Made by a program: the position numbers and the translations under genes
Assembly (NCBI GenBank): GCA_025331435.1
Contig: JAIWNI010000114.1
Location: 1 to 64,000, forward strand
Length of the DNA stretch: 64,000 nt
Direction of reading: 5' to 3'
Source: Choanephora cucurbitarum
Lineage: Eukaryota > Mucoromycota > Mucoromycetes > Mucorales > Choanephoraceae
Part shown: one piece after another, positions 9,483 to 21,562 of the stretch
Layout: the number at the start of each line of letters is the position of its first letter
Position numbering within the stretch: the first letter of the stretch is position 1
The notes under the pieces: generated by a model
What the model saw: the letters and a program-made list of their open reading frames with translations, nothing else
Database searches by the model: none
What the model was told of the DNA's origin: nothing

Positions 9483-12400
9483 AAGCAATAGAAAATATGT
9501 GAGAGTGAGAGAGACTATCCAAAGCAGAAAGAAGTAAAAAGGGAAAAGAGAAAGAGAAGAGAGGAAAAGAGGGAAAAAAGAGAGAGAGAGAGAGAAAAAG
9601 GGAAAAAAATTAATTTATTACCATTTACTATCCTGAAAAAGATCCCTCCATGTTCAAGTATCGAATTTTCTCTCTAATCTTTGCTTTTAATTATAACAGT
9701 CGAGGGCAAATTTCAACAGCGAATTATGCAAGTTCGTCTTGATTGAGAAGAGGTGCAAACAGTGTTGAATTTAGAATTTAACATTGTTCTTTTTTTCTTG
9801 GTGAGCAAGTTTAACTTGAATGTGAGTAAGCCGCCTGTTTTAAATAATTAACCCTTATTTTCTTTTATTTTATGAAATGCAGTGCCCCTATAGTCAGTTG
9901 ATAGTACAAATGGAATGCCCTGATAACTTTATTTTTTCTATCTTCTAAAAAAAGATATGCTTGTCCAAAGTCTCTTGATATGAATTGTATCTTTACATTG
10001 AAGTGTCAGAGCTTTTATCTTTATCATAAGAACTTGTCTAAAGACATTCTATCACAACGACTTACGCAGTTAGGGAAACATCTAAACTTAAGAGTTGAAT
10101 TATCATAGTCTTTTGATGAAAGAATAAAGAAGTAGTTTTTATTTTATCATAATGATATGGCTTAAGTGTTAAATAGTCAAGCAAGTGCTCTGTTCAACAG
10201 ATGATCTAGCAAGATGCTTGTTCTCATACATACATATAAACAATCAATTTACCTTGTTAGTTAACCAGTATATAGGAGTGATAGGCAAATACTTTAAGCC
10301 GAGATGTATAGTTTTGGATCTGCATTTTGTGAGCTACATATCATCTGCTTTGTTGATTAACTATTTTATGGTTTAGGGCATACGATTGAACTTTTAATAA
10401 TTTATTCAATGGTGGCGTTGAAACTACCTACCTTCTCCCTTCTCTCTTCTAATTTGGTAGTGTGCTTTAAGACAGTACATATCAAAGACAACAGTTGACC
10501 CTATCCAATTGAGGAAAACGGTAATAAAATTTACTTCTTAAAAGGCTCCAAATAGACAATAGTATAAATACATTATTATCTCTTTGACAGTAGATATAAA
10601 TCTGGATAACTAACCTTAAGCAGTCAAAAACACTGTTACACGTGCTTAACAAAATACAATAAACAATCTCAACTAACATACCAATCCGACTATACAGTCC
10701 ATCGGTAAAGAAAATCATTTCGAGTCATATCTCATATTAACTTTAGGGTATATTAGAACATTTCTTGTAAGTAGGCTGTATGTATGTCTTATGGGAGTTA
10801 GTCCTTAGATATTCAAGTCATTTCAATGAACTGATTTCTATATGATTCAATATAGCTCTTTACTTACCAAAGCACCAACAAAGCAGGGTTAGTGAAAATC
10901 AGAACAAGACATGGCTTTAAAGAAAAGAGAAAGAAAGAAAAAACTTCGTAATATGGCCTAATAATAAGCCAATATAGCATGAGTGTCAAGCAGATCATGA
11001 TAGGAGTTTACATGTACTTGCAGATCCTTATAAGCGGATAAGCAGAGCAATCTACATATCTCAAAATTATTAACCAGTCTGATATACACATGTTGCACAA
11101 AATCAGGTGTAGCTTCTTTGATATGAACGTAGTATCCAATAATAACAAGCATTTACCCTTTCTTCTACCAGCTTTGCAAAAAGAAATCAAAATACTGTCT
11201 CCAAAAAGAAGCTAGTCTACAGCTATCTGTTGAAAGGTAGTTACAAAAAGAGTTTACACCAAATAGGCTTTTGATTTTATCCATTAGATCAGTTAGGATA
11301 GAGTCTCCTCGCTAAACAGCAATGCTACTACAGGCTCTTTTTTTTTATTCTAGAACTCGGATAATGTGGTCTTTTCAAAAGAAAATCTTTGTGAGAGCAT
11401 ATTGAAAATGTTTAACAAAATTAGTCAGAGCATGCTTTACAGTAGTCGCTCGATTTAAGAGTGTTTGATATAGGAGTATGCTTAATATAAGAGTGCAATC
11501 CATCAACTTGAAAATCGCTTCAAGCGCTAAAATACCATTTGATTTAAGAGTATGCTCAATATAAGAGTGTATTTCTCAAGAATATGCACACTCTTAAACA
11601 TCAGCTTTAGTTTTGAGAGTTGCATGTGTATCATGAAAATTCATTCAAGCACCAAAGAGTATTTAATAAGCTCCCTTTTTTTTCTTAGTTGATGAACAAA
11701 AAGATTAGCAAACGACTTGCTTTGTTTAAACACAAGAAGCATGAACTTGTCACATCTGCTATTTAGCCGCAGGAATGTAGGTATTGATTTTCGACTTATT
11801 GTATCAATTTTTTTTTAACGATTAGGGAATACCTATGACTTGCACTGATCAATTCTCAACTGTAGGAAGAGCTGAGAAAGACAACATTGCTTTCACATAT
11901 CACAAGTCTTATGAGCCTTATTTGATAACTTTGCTCCATGAAACTTGGTTTTGTTCAAGTCTCGCTTACCAAATAGACAAATATGCGAATTAATGTATGT
12001 TACAGGGTGATAATGGAAGCAATCAGAATGCCGATAATGAGATATAAAGTACAGGTAGAATGTAAGATGTGACAAAATGAGTAGAAAACACAAAACAAGA
12101 AAGATGGTGGTATAAAGATACCGAATGGGCAATGTACTCTATGAGAATTGGGACCTGACACAGATCACAACAAGCAAATATACAAGACACAAGAGGGTTT
12201 CTAAAAGAGGATCTGACCTAAATTGACTCAGCTCAAAACAGCTCTTAGATCACACAGAAACCTTCCACCCATGGGAATTCTCTATACGCATCTTTTAGCG
12301 CCATAATCTTTTAGACCTTTGATTTATATTAGCCATGAAATGTATCATATAATAGTTAAGACAACGGGGTTTCTTTTTCACCAAGAGATTGTAAAATCCG

Positions 12401-12764
12401 AAAGAATAATTACTAGGAGGATGACTTGATTGTGACTTTTTAAGGGTTTCGGGTTCTTATTTGATAGTATATTTGAGTCAGCTTTATTAAGAAAGATAAT
12501 TGCTGATTTGATAACAGTAATGATAATTGATACAGATAGCTCACTTTTACTAATTCACGTATAATTTTGGATGTGAATCAAGGGAGAAAAGTAAAAGCAG
12601 CTGCTGGTTTGGATTGGCATAGGTTACACCAATAGCAAGCTGTGCTCACTTATTTCACTTATTTCACTTATCACAAAATAAACTCAGAAAGATAATTTGA
12701 TGCAAACTCGCATCACTTTCTTTTTCTTTCCTCTTCTTTTTTATTCGAATTTGGAGTGTCAGTT
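9483..12764. other. 3.3-kb non-coding region with purine tract and degenerate repeat
   Basis: I find no gene here. It has a GA-rich purine tract (about 9536-9603) just upstream of the LIM-RhoGAP start. It also holds a degenerate TTTAAGAGT repeat cluster (11438-11599) and three tandem TTTCACTTA-like units near 12648-12672. Short open stretches lack coding character. Decayed mobile DNA is the likeliest origin of much of it. Confidence 0.5.
11438..11599. repeat. Degenerate TTTAAGAGT repeat cluster, possible mariner/pogo remnant
   Basis: A TA dinucleotide is followed by CAGTAGTCGCTCGATTTAAG, which resembles the tip of a pogo/Tc1-type TIR. A 23-bp direct repeat (GAGTATGCTYAATATAAGAG and flanks) occurs at 11473-11495 and 11547-11569. 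The inverted form CACTCTTAAA is at 11589-11598. I could not find a matching distal TIR, so the element boundary is unknown. Confidence 0.4.
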
Positions 12765-15237
12765 ATGGCCTCAGAAGGATATAGAAGTATTCAGCAAGAA
12801 GGCTCTGAGCCAAATGTGAACAGAGCCAAACCTTACGCATACCTTTCTAAATTGAAAGAATGGCTCATAGGACATGATCCTTCAGAAAATGTATCTATAC
12901 TCAATCGTCAGAGAATGACATTAGAACCTCCTCGTAAAAGCCCTGCTCGCATCATTTTTCAAATCGTGTCTCTTGTAGCTTTGTTTGTGCTGGTTTTGGC
13001 TGTCTTATTGTTTTCATATGGTATAGGCGAACAACAAAGTCAATTTCCTACTCGCAAACTTTCTTCGGCGGAGCAAATGATGCTAGACTTACCTTCGGCT
13101 AAACGTCTCAAAGGCTATTTAAAGCATTATACTTCAGAACCTCATATAGCGGGATCTCCAAACGATAGGCATTTAGCCGAATGGACTCAACAAAAAATGA
13201 ATGAATTCGGCATCCCCAATACCAAGATAGAAACATACTGGCCCTTGTTGAGCCATCCTGTTTCTCAACGTCTTGCTATTGTATCCGGTCCTGAGGACCT
13301 TCGCTATGTAGCCAAACTAAAGGAAGACCGAATACCTGGTGATGAATTCACTGAAAACCCAGATGTTACTCCTTTGTTTCATGGTATTGTATAGGTTGCA
13401 AAGAATCCGCAAATTACTTAGTATCATCATAGGCTTTTCAAGAAACGGCACAGCTAAAGGCCATGTAATCTATGCTAATTATGGACGCTTAGAAGACTTT
13501 CAGTTTTTGGTAGATCAAGAGATTCAAGTCAATGGCTCTATTGCACTTGTTAGGTATGGCGAGACCATGCGTGGTCTTCAAGTGAAGGCAGCTCAGCAAT
13601 ACGGATGTGTTGGAGTTTTGATTTACTCTGATCCAATTGAAGATGGTCCTTTAAACAGAAACGAGAATCTGAACCCTTCCAAGTCTTATCCTGATGGACC
13701 TTGGCGTCCACCATCTTCTGTGCAGAGAGGTTCTGTAAGCTCTATCAACATTTATCCTGGCGATCCCTTGACTCCAGGCATTCCAGCCACTCAAAATGCT
13801 ACTCGCCTCAAGATGGAAGAGGTGACTATCTTCCCAGACATTCCTTCCTTACCTTTATCTTGGGAAGATGCATTGCCATTGCTAAAAGCAACCCAAGGTC
13901 ATGGCGTATTTCATGAATTCGATTGGGCTGGTGGTTCAACAGAAGTGGACTATTTTAGTGGTCCAACTGAAGGGCTAGTTGAGATGGAAAATATTGTCAG
14001 CTATAATATTACTCCTGTTTGGAACACAATTGGTCGGATTGAAGGATCTGTTGAACCTGAACGCGCTATCATTATTGGCAACCATCGAGATGCTTGGATT
14101 TACGGTGCTGTTGATCCAAACTCAGGATCTACTGTATTGGTGGGTTTGAAACAAAATATAGCTGTGTAGTATTAGTACTCATTTTCTCTCTCTTTTTTCA
14201 AAAAACATAAGCTTGAGATTGCGCGTGTTTTAGGTCAAATGCTTCAAACTGGTTGGAGACCTAAGCGCACAATCATTCTTGCTTCTTGGGATGCAGAAGA
14301 GTATGGCTTAATTGGATCAACTGAATGGGTTGAAGAAAACAAGGAATGGTTATCCAAGAGTGGGGCAGTCTATGTCAACTGCGATTCTGGAGTTTCCGGT
14401 CCTTATATTGAAGTTGCAGCAACTCCATCATTAAGACAGTTGATGTATGAAGTGTCAAGTATGGTAACACATCCTCTCACGGGTAGATCAGTTTATGAGG
14501 CTTGGGGTAAACGGACCAACGATACTGGCGTTCCTTCTCTTCATCCCTTTGTAGATATAATTGGTAGTGGATCCGACTATACTGCTTTCTTTGAACATAT
14601 CGGAATATCATCCATTGATGTAAATTTCAAAGGTGATTACGGTGTTTATCATAGTATATATGATAATTTCAATTGGATGCAAAAATATGGTGATCCGGAA
14701 TTCAAATACCATCAAATGGCGACCCAGGTTATTGGATTGCTTGTTCTTCGACTAGCTGATGATTTGATTTTGCCAATTCATCCACTAGAATACGCGAATG
14801 AGCTTCAAAAATACGTCCATCAGCTATATAAATATGCTGCACCACATACATTCCCTTCGCTCAAAAAAGCAGTGAATGCCCTAGTTAAAGAAGCAACTGC
14901 TTTTGAAGAAAGTCTCAAACAGATTCAAATCAAGTTGAAGCACTTTATAGATGGCACAGATGCCGATCAGAAGCTCTCATCCAAATGGGCTAAACGTGTT
15001 GAGAAAATGAACCAGAGATTAACTATGTTTGAGCGTGGATTTATCGATGAAGATGGAGTAAAAGGTCGTGAATGGTACAAACATCTAGTTTATGCACCAG
15101 GACTTTGGACTGGTTATTCTGGTCAGTTTTTTCCTACTATTGTTGAAGCACACGATGCTAAAGATAGGCGATCAGCTCGGGAGGCTGAGAGCAGAGTGAC
15201 ACAAGCATTTCGAAGAGCACAAAATGCTCTCGCTTAA
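12765..15237 (+). CDS. M28B metallopeptidase, PSMA/transferrin-receptor-like (Vps70-type)
   Basis: Three exons (12765-13383, 13433-14139, 14212-15237) encode 783 residues. I chose the ATG at 12765 (MASEGYRS); the frame opens slightly earlier without ATG. It is a type II membrane protein: a cytosolic tail of about 65 residues, one hydrophobic anchor (IFQIVSLVALFVLVLAVLLF), a PA domain, the M28 peptidase domain and a TFR dimerisation domain. The zinc-ligand and catalytic motifs are kept: NHRDAW, DPNSGS, SWDAEEYG, GSDYTAF and YGVYHS. It should therefore be an active carboxypeptidase, unlike animal transferrin receptor. The yeast relative Vps70 acts in vacuolar sorting. Vacuolar or endosomal location is inferred. 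Confidence 0.9.
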
Positions 15238-15369
15238 TGGTCAAAGGAAAACGGTATTGCATGCCTTGCAGATATTGGTAAATAGCAACTTTTTTTTTAA
15301 AAAATAAAACAAATTTAAATATGAACAAAACAAAAGAAAGCATAAGGTACATAAGGGACAGGGCTTGTT

Positions 15370-17037
15370 CTATAGTGTAGTCTTGAACTGTATGTCAAGA
15401 GAAGGATCAGACCAGTCATAGTTGCTAGTATAAATAAAGTCTTCCATAGTTTCTTCTAAAAACCAGTGGTCTAAATCAGTTGGATTTTTATAGATCATTT
15501 TGGTATATTGCATATCGTTCTTTTCAGCTTGATACTGGTCAGTGTCATAAATCTTTGGACCAAAGTAGATTAGCGAATTTCGTTTCAATCCTTCTTTTAC
15601 GTAGTTTGTGCTTACCTGATGCATTCTTTGATCAGACAAGCCAACATAGGCATCTATAAAGCTATATACTTCCAACAGATGATCAACTTGCTCAATAGTG
15701 CTCAAAGAAGCACATCCAAAGCGCTCAAAAAAATACCGCTTGCATATCGTTTTTTCTGTTGCGTTTAGTCCTTTTAATCGATCTGCAAGGCTATGTGAGT
15801 TGTGTAAGGACAGTAAATCGGAAAACCCCATAATATGAGCAAACAGATCTTTTTGCGTATCATTACTTAGCCAAAGCTGCAGCGCATTTAATATTCTCCT
15901 AATATCATATCCATACAGCTCAGCAATATAACTTAGATCCTGGTGCTTTACTTTTTCAAAGCCCTCAAGGTAACACACGAGCTGAAGATAAGGTAAAAGG
16001 CTGTCTTCCCTAGGTGGATCAAAACAAAGTGTTGTCTGGAGATGAAGCAGATCGTAAGGTACATCTAGTGTGTCATTATTGCAAGTCATGATTATCGGTC
16101 TCTTGCTTTTCTGAGAAATCGCATATAAAGATTGCCAAAACCCTTTGTCTTCTTCAAACAAGATGTCTACTTCTTCGAATAGTATAAGGCTTTCAGTTGC
16201 TTTGTAGTTGCTCTTGACAATGTCTTGTTTAGATATGTTGCTTTCTATTACTGCCCTTTTGGGTGTAGTCTCTTTGCGCTCTGATCCAACAGGCTTAAAA
16301 TGGCGAGTGATGTCCATCTTGGGTTTCTTCACTCGGTCCCTTATGATTATTGTCTCCCTCTGCTCAAACTTGCGCTTTTTTTCTGGATCCATCTGTTGAA
16401 ATCGTACAAGATGACTATCTGACATGCCGCCTATCTTTTCAAACAAATTCTTGCCCGATCTCCTAGATGATGAGTTGATTTCAAAGATAGAATATCCTGC
16501 TTGTTTGGCTGCTACTTGAACACTGGCCGATTTACCTATGCCATGCTTGCCAACAAGTAAAATGATATTGGACTTATTCGACTGTTGTGTATTTGTCCTC
16601 AATCTATTTAGCCAATCCAATAGATACCGATAATTCTTTAGTTGTCCTATCAAGCCCTCAATATGATCAGGCATATATTTGTCTTTCCATAAGCAACCCT
16701 TGTTGCGAGACGTATGATGCATTAAATACTGACAGCAGCGCTCTCTCCGCCATTCTTTGGTGTAACGTTGATCCATTAACGTTGCAAAGTCGTTTTGAAG
16801 GTCAATAGTCGTCGTATTGTAATGTGGCACGCTACAATTGCTCTTGTCAGATAGAATTGGTCGAGCGTTATCAAACTGCCTTTTCGAGTTATAATTTGTG
16901 CATGAGTCCAAGGAAGAAGATCTAGATGACAACTGCGGATCGCGATTTCGCAAAGACTGTTTTTCCAACACAAGATTCGTGGCTGGTTGCTCTTTGACGA
17001 CCTTGAAATAAGTAAGCAAAGACTCCTTTTTTGACAT
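15370..17037 (-). CDS. Elg1/ATAD5-like RFC large subunit (PCNA unloader)
   Basis: A single exon of 555 residues. It has an AAA+ clamp-loader core: box II WKDKYMP, Walker A LVGKHGIGKSAS and the Elg1-type Walker B ILFEEVDILFEEDKGFW, in which EE replaces DE. RRSGKNLFEKIGGMSDSH matches the Elg1/ATAD5 signature segment, and helical domains follow. Elg1-RFC removes PCNA from DNA after replication. The N-terminus MSKKESLLTYFKVV looks like a PCNA-interacting box (xxxLxxYF with Lys for Gln). The protein is shorter than yeast Elg1 (791) and much shorter than ATAD5, because the disordered N-terminal part is small. Rad17-like loaders are the alternative but fit less well. Confidence 0.85.
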   Translation of the reverse strand: MSKKESLLTYFKVVKEQPATNLVLEKQSLRNRDPQLSSRSSSLDSCTNYNSKRQFDNARPILSDKSNCSVPHYNTTTIDLQNDFATLMDQRYTKEWRRERCCQYLMHHTSRNKGCLWKDKYMPDHIEGLIGQLKNYRYLLDWLNRLRTNTQQSNKSNIILLVGKHGIGKSASVQVAAKQAGYSIFEINSSSRRSGKNLFEKIGGMSDSHLVRFQQMDPEKKRKFEQRETIIIRDRVKKPKMDITRHFKPVGSERKETTPKRAVIESNISKQDIVKSNYKATESLILFEEVDILFEEDKGFWQSLYAISQKSKRPIIMTCNNDTLDVPYDLLHLQTTLCFDPPREDSLLPYLQLVCYLEGFEKVKHQDLSYIAELYGYDIRRILNALQLWLSNDTQKDLFAHIMGFSDLLSLHNSHSLADRLKGLNATEKTICKRYFFERFGCASLSTIEQVDHLLEVYSFIDAYVGLSDQRMHQVSTNYVKEGLKRNSLIYFGPKIYDTDQYQAEKNDMQYTKMIYKNPTDLDHWFLEETMEDFIYTSNYDWSDPSLDIQFKTTL

Positions 17038-17157
17038 AAGAATACAAGGAAAAGAAAAATAATGATGCAGCAGAAGAGGAAACAGAAATAAAAAGAGATT
17101 GTATGCACAGTCAAATATGTTTTCTTTTGCGGAGGAAGACGGGGTTATTTCTAATTT
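17038..17157. promoter_or_regulatory. Putative bidirectional promoter
   Basis: Only 120 bp separate the start codon of the Elg1-like gene (minus) from that of the small spliced gene at 17158 (plus). A shared promoter is inferred from this head-to-head spacing. No core element was identified. Confidence 0.4.
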
Positions 17158-17597
17158 ATGACAACTTTGGGATCAAACGAGGAAATAGTTGCATTCTATC
17201 ATTGCCCACAGCTATATTCATATGTTTTGCTCACTGAGCCTCCATTACAGCCAAAATCTATGCGACAGTGTTTTGGCAGTAAGTATTTACCACTCTCATA
17301 CTCATTGAAGAGACTTGATTACAACATTTACTTATAAACAAGAAGAGTCACATAAAACATTCGAATGCACATCGATATGTTGTAAAATGTGAGTACACAT
17401 GTACCTTGATCCTCAAGGTAAAAAGTGACAGTTACGTTTGGTAAGAAGCCAAACCACCTTCATCTCTTGCAAATTTGGTTTCTTCTCTCGCTCTGCAAGA
17501 GCATGAATATTGCGGTCTCAAAGAAAACGACAGGATTCAATACACTGTTGATTGTCGCCAGATGAAAATCAAGTATTGCTTATACAACAAGAGATAA
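17158..17597 (+). CDS. Small unrecognised spliced gene (hypothetical)
   Basis: Three exons (17158-17278, 17343-17381, 17449-17597) are joined by canonical GT-AG introns of 64 and 67 nt, giving 102 codons. Phases agree throughout: 121, 39 and 149 nt. The protein starts MTTLGSNEEIVAFYHCPQLY, has several cysteines (CPQ, CFG, ECTSIC, EYCG, DCRQ, KYC) and ends KIKYCLYNKR. I recognise no family, and there is no clear signal peptide or membrane segment. Support comes from the coherent splicing and the head-to-head position with the Elg1-like gene. Acceptor choice for intron 1 is uncertain by one codon. It could still be a chance assembly of short open stretches. Confidence 0.45.
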
Positions 17598-18818
17598 CAA
17601 CACATAAATAAATGTGCTCTTCGCAATCTTGCAAGACTTGCTTGTTCATTATTCTTTTCGATCAAAAAATAAGGAAGAGCTTTCAAGTTGTTTGGATCAG
17701 TTTGATCCATATCTTGAAAATCTTCTCTTCACCTCAAAGACAAAATGAATACTAAACTAAGTTGTCTCACTTGAGAGGTTTCCATACTAGAAATAACGTA
17801 AATTGTATATCAGTGACTAGGAACAGAAAGGATATAAACAAGCATGAAATACCTGCATTGTAATGATGCTAGCAAAGAATTACATCAGACTATTAAATCA
17901 TAGTTAGCCATGCACTTCAAAAGAGCTTAAAAGTCTTAAATAATCATTTACCCTTTTCTATGGTTTTTTTAGGATGAACACAAAAGTACCAAAAAAAGGA
18001 TGAATGGTAAATTATTTTTACATTTGCAAAGTCATACAACTTTCGCTTCTTTGCTTATATCTTAAGCTGAATCATGATTTCAAAACTTTTCCGCAATTTA
18101 TGAACCTATAACTCATCACTACTTTACAAAGAAACCAAAAACAGCATGTATCAAATGTACGCTGAAAAGAAACTAATGATGAAACACTAAAATGAGTTTT
18201 CTGGATATTTCTTCTTTAATACTACTATTCCATCAAATCCAGAACAAACAACTTTCGTGCTACGGTATATATCTATATACACATACTGACACTATAACAT
18301 TGAAATGTAATTACACTCAATCAAGAACAGTATCAGCAAGCATTATACACATCATAAAGGGGAAATAGCGTAAGAAATAGATGCAACGTTACACAAGAAT
18401 GAGCCTCAGATACTCTTAAAAAATAAGAAACTAGATTCAAAGTGCATAATAATCACGTGCTACTTGCACCTTTGAACAGATCAATACAAGTTGCTGATAG
18501 GGATTTCTGATCTGCAATAGCGTTGGTAAGCCCTTATAGTTACGTCAACCACTCGCAGTTGTTCTCTTATGATGTTCTTTGACAGATACAGCTTAGAGCC
18601 TAACTTAGATAAAATAGTTCTATTGACGCGTGTAATTATCAAAGAAATGTGGTCATAGTTGGGGAAAAAAGGAAAAATTAGACAAGCGAATACAATGTCA
18701 CACAAAACGAAAATAGATGATATCATGATTACTGTTTCTTTCAACCCTATAAAAGTGGTATTTTTTTTTGTTTTTCGTCTTCTTTTTCATTTGTTCCTTA
18801 TTATTCTAACTAAAAAAA
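17598..18818. other. Non-coding region upstream of PMP3
   Basis: AT-rich, with no supported gene. The 87-codon open stretch on the minus strand (18481-18744) overlaps the PMP3 promoter and has no family features. The 3' end holds the TATA box of PMP3. Confidence 0.55.
18748..18755 (+). promoter_or_regulatory. TATA box of PMP3
   Basis: TATAAAAG lies 64 nt before the start codon and precedes a T-rich, C/T-rich leader. The strong TATA suits a stress-induced membrane proteolipid, but regulation is not shown by the sequence. Confidence 0.6.
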
Positions 18819-19182
18819 ATGGCTCTCACTGGTTCTGACGTCTGTAAAATTATTGGTGGTATGTTATTTCTGCAAGATACATCTGTCTTTGTTTAGTTGC
18901 TGATTTCCCTCTGTTGTTTAGCTATCATCTTGCCCCCTTTGGGTGTATTCTTTGAAAGAGGTATAGTAAAAGAAACAACACTGATATAATATTTTACTTA
19001 TATTGGTATTTCTACTTCAGGTTGTGGTGTTGATCTTCTCATCAACATTGGTTTGACCTGTCTTGGTTTCATCCCTGGTATCAGTAAGTAAACAGATAGA
19101 CAATAACAAGGAGGAGAGCAAGTTGAAACTAAACTGTATTTTCTTTATAGTCCATGCTCTTTACATCATTCTGAAGTACTAG
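18819..19182 (+). CDS. PMP3: Plasma membrane proteolipid Pmp3 (UPF0057 family)
   Basis: Four tiny exons (18819-18858, 18922-18960, 19021-19083, 19151-19182) encode 57 residues, the exact family size. It was found only by reading splice sites. The protein has two hydrophobic helices joined by a short loop: IIGAIILPPLGVFFERG, then GVDLLINIGLTCLGFIPGI, ending HALYIILKY. The PPLGVF and LGFIPGI.HALY motifs are the Pmp3/RCI2 signature. Pmp3 sits in the plasma membrane and limits cation influx and membrane hyperpolarisation under salt stress. Introns interrupt the short gene three times (63, 60 and 67 nt). The identification is firm. Confidence 0.95.
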
Positions 19183-21018
19183 TTTTAACGCTTATACGCG
19201 ATGTTTATTATATTCCTAATACCAAATATATTCATACTGTAATAAAGAAATCACACTGTATTGTAATCAATTGTTTAAAAATCCTTCCCTATAATTCTCT
19301 ATATTCGTCGTTGGATTGAAAGAAAAAACAAACAGCTCACTTGGTTTTTCCCTAAAAGAGACAGAAAAAGCATAAAATAACCTCACAATTATGCACGAAT
19401 CTGACACAAAATAGACTAATGGCTGAGTAAAGAGTTTTTGTGGTGCGACTTGCAACATACTTTCCTCAACCGAAGATGCGGCTTGTTAGTCTAATTACGC
19501 CACAGAGAAAATATAGGTGATACAAGTGCTGCACAATATCAAGCCACTATCAAATATTCAGGCGTGGATTTGCTGCGTTAGAAATTTAACTTTCAAATAA
19601 GTCGCTCAAAAAACAGTTTCTGCGGTTAAATCCGCACAGGTATTTGTAATGATCAATGGCAGCAAAGTCTTGGGCATATTATTAAGTTATCGAGGTTGAT
19701 TGTAGAAAAGAAAATTGTATTACATTTGGCTTTCTCTCTTCTGTTACATAAATCAACAAAGTTTCCTATCTTTTGAAGAGTGCATGTTCAATGCCTAAGA
19801 TGCGATCATGATGAGAAGATTTCAGAGTAAGCCACAGCTGACAAATCACTTTTAAGACTAATCTGTGTCATCATTTGAAGTTCCTCTAACCCAAACTTAT
19901 CTAGAGTTCTTGGCACTGATCGAGGCTGTCTTCTATCCTTTTACTACGATGAATATTGATTTACGTACATCTAATGCATATGTCACTCTGTCAGAATAAT
20001 TGCTGCTTAAAAAGAGTCATTTACATAAATCAAGGCTGACTTCAAAATAACATTGCTGGTTGTTGAAGATTCTGTGATGCTAGAAGCACTATAACATCTC
20101 CAATAGACTGAAAATACTTTTGCTTCATTTAATGAACTCGCTAAATTCAAAGTGTTCAAATGCTAAAAGAAATCCAAACAAACAGTCAAATCAATCAAGT
20201 AACATGTATAGGGTAAATTTGCTGAAAGAGCGATATGGAATGAGGTGCTTGTTCTTAAGCAGCATCTCAAGCCCTGAAACACTAATCTTAATATCTAGCA
20301 AAGCCTAGAAGAGATCTGTTATAATCGTACCATTGCAGTCTCTTATATACCGACTCTGAGTAAACTTAAGATGAAGGCGTATCCCCATTGAGAAAGACTC
20401 TTCGAGGCCTTAAGGCAACATCTAAGTACAGTCAAGTTTTGGTCGAAGATTGTCTGGAGCATTTATTTGCATTAGTACTTTGTACCATAAGTAACTGTAT
20501 TGCTCCATCCTTCCTTTATACAATATTCGGATTCTTGTTATTTATTCTTTTATCTAAAATGGACTATGATGCGTGTTCTATAATTTCTATGTAAGAAATA
20601 GACCAGATCATCACATCTCGCCAAGGGCTCTAGTTCAATCAAACGATGTTGTCTTGTAAAAATACTACAAAGCTTGAGGGAACAAGGACACCAAGAAGGC
20701 AGTCTTGGTTTGTTGTTTTACTGCTTATCTCAAAACAGCCACAAAATAAGCAGTAAGCCCTTGCTATCATCTGCCGACATGAATCTCAAATATATTGTTT
20801 CCAGATACAATCAACATAACATCTTTTTCCGAAGAGAATACTAGCTATTCAATATCAAAACAGATACTTCATTTCTTTCACTCTTCGAGATTTCCAAAAA
20901 CTTGCTTATGCTTTGACTATCTTTTTATTCAAATTAATGGTTGGCATAAACAACTTGGTTTTTCTCAACATCCTCAAAAATTATGTGTCGTATACAACAT
21001 AGATCAGTTATATATCTA
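19183..21018. other. Non-coding region between PMP3 and a MITE
   Basis: No supported gene. It includes a near-palindrome GCGGTTAAATCCGC at 19622-19635 and short open stretches without coding character. It may contain old mobile DNA that I cannot define. Confidence 0.5.
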
Positions 21019-21222
21019 CAGTACTATCCCGTAATAACGGAATCGATATTGCATGGTTTTAATGCTGTACAAACTTCGGGTTGCACTTACTTTGGGTATA
21101 AACTCTTCACATTATATCATTGGCTCTTTCTGGATTTATGCAGTGATAAGAGACGACGGAATTCTCGCAACAATGAGCAATTCTGCATCCATACCAAGTT
21201 TCGCTATTGCGGGATAGTATTG
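21019..21222. mobile_element. 204-bp TA-flanked MITE (mariner/pogo-type)
   Basis: The left end CAGTACTATCCCGTAATAAC and the reverse complement of the right end CAATACTATCCCGCAATAGC agree at 17 of 20 positions. Both ends abut a TA dinucleotide (21017-21018 and 21223-21224), the target duplication of Tc1/mariner/pogo elements. The 204-bp interior has no coding capacity, so it must have been mobilised by a transposase from elsewhere. Confidence 0.75.
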
Positions 21223-21562
21223 TAACTCTGAGTAAGCTTGTCTTACAAATGACTCAAGTATGTTAGACTCATTACATCGTTTCCTCGAATCAAAAAGAAA
21301 GCGCATATCATCTTTTTCATTAATAAAAAAAAGACAACATAAAAAGCAAAGACCAATTGCTAGACACGATCAAGTCTTCATCACTTTTCAATCAACAAAC
21401 AAAGTAAAAAAAAAAGCAGATGTTTACTTGGGACTATTATAGAACTGACGGGCCTCTATTTTTTCTTCCTCTTGCAACTCTGCTGTGAATTGGTTGTTGC
21501 ACTCGAACAAGTCATTCTATTATATATATGAGCTGATTTTTCTGCACTATTAATTTGCTTTG

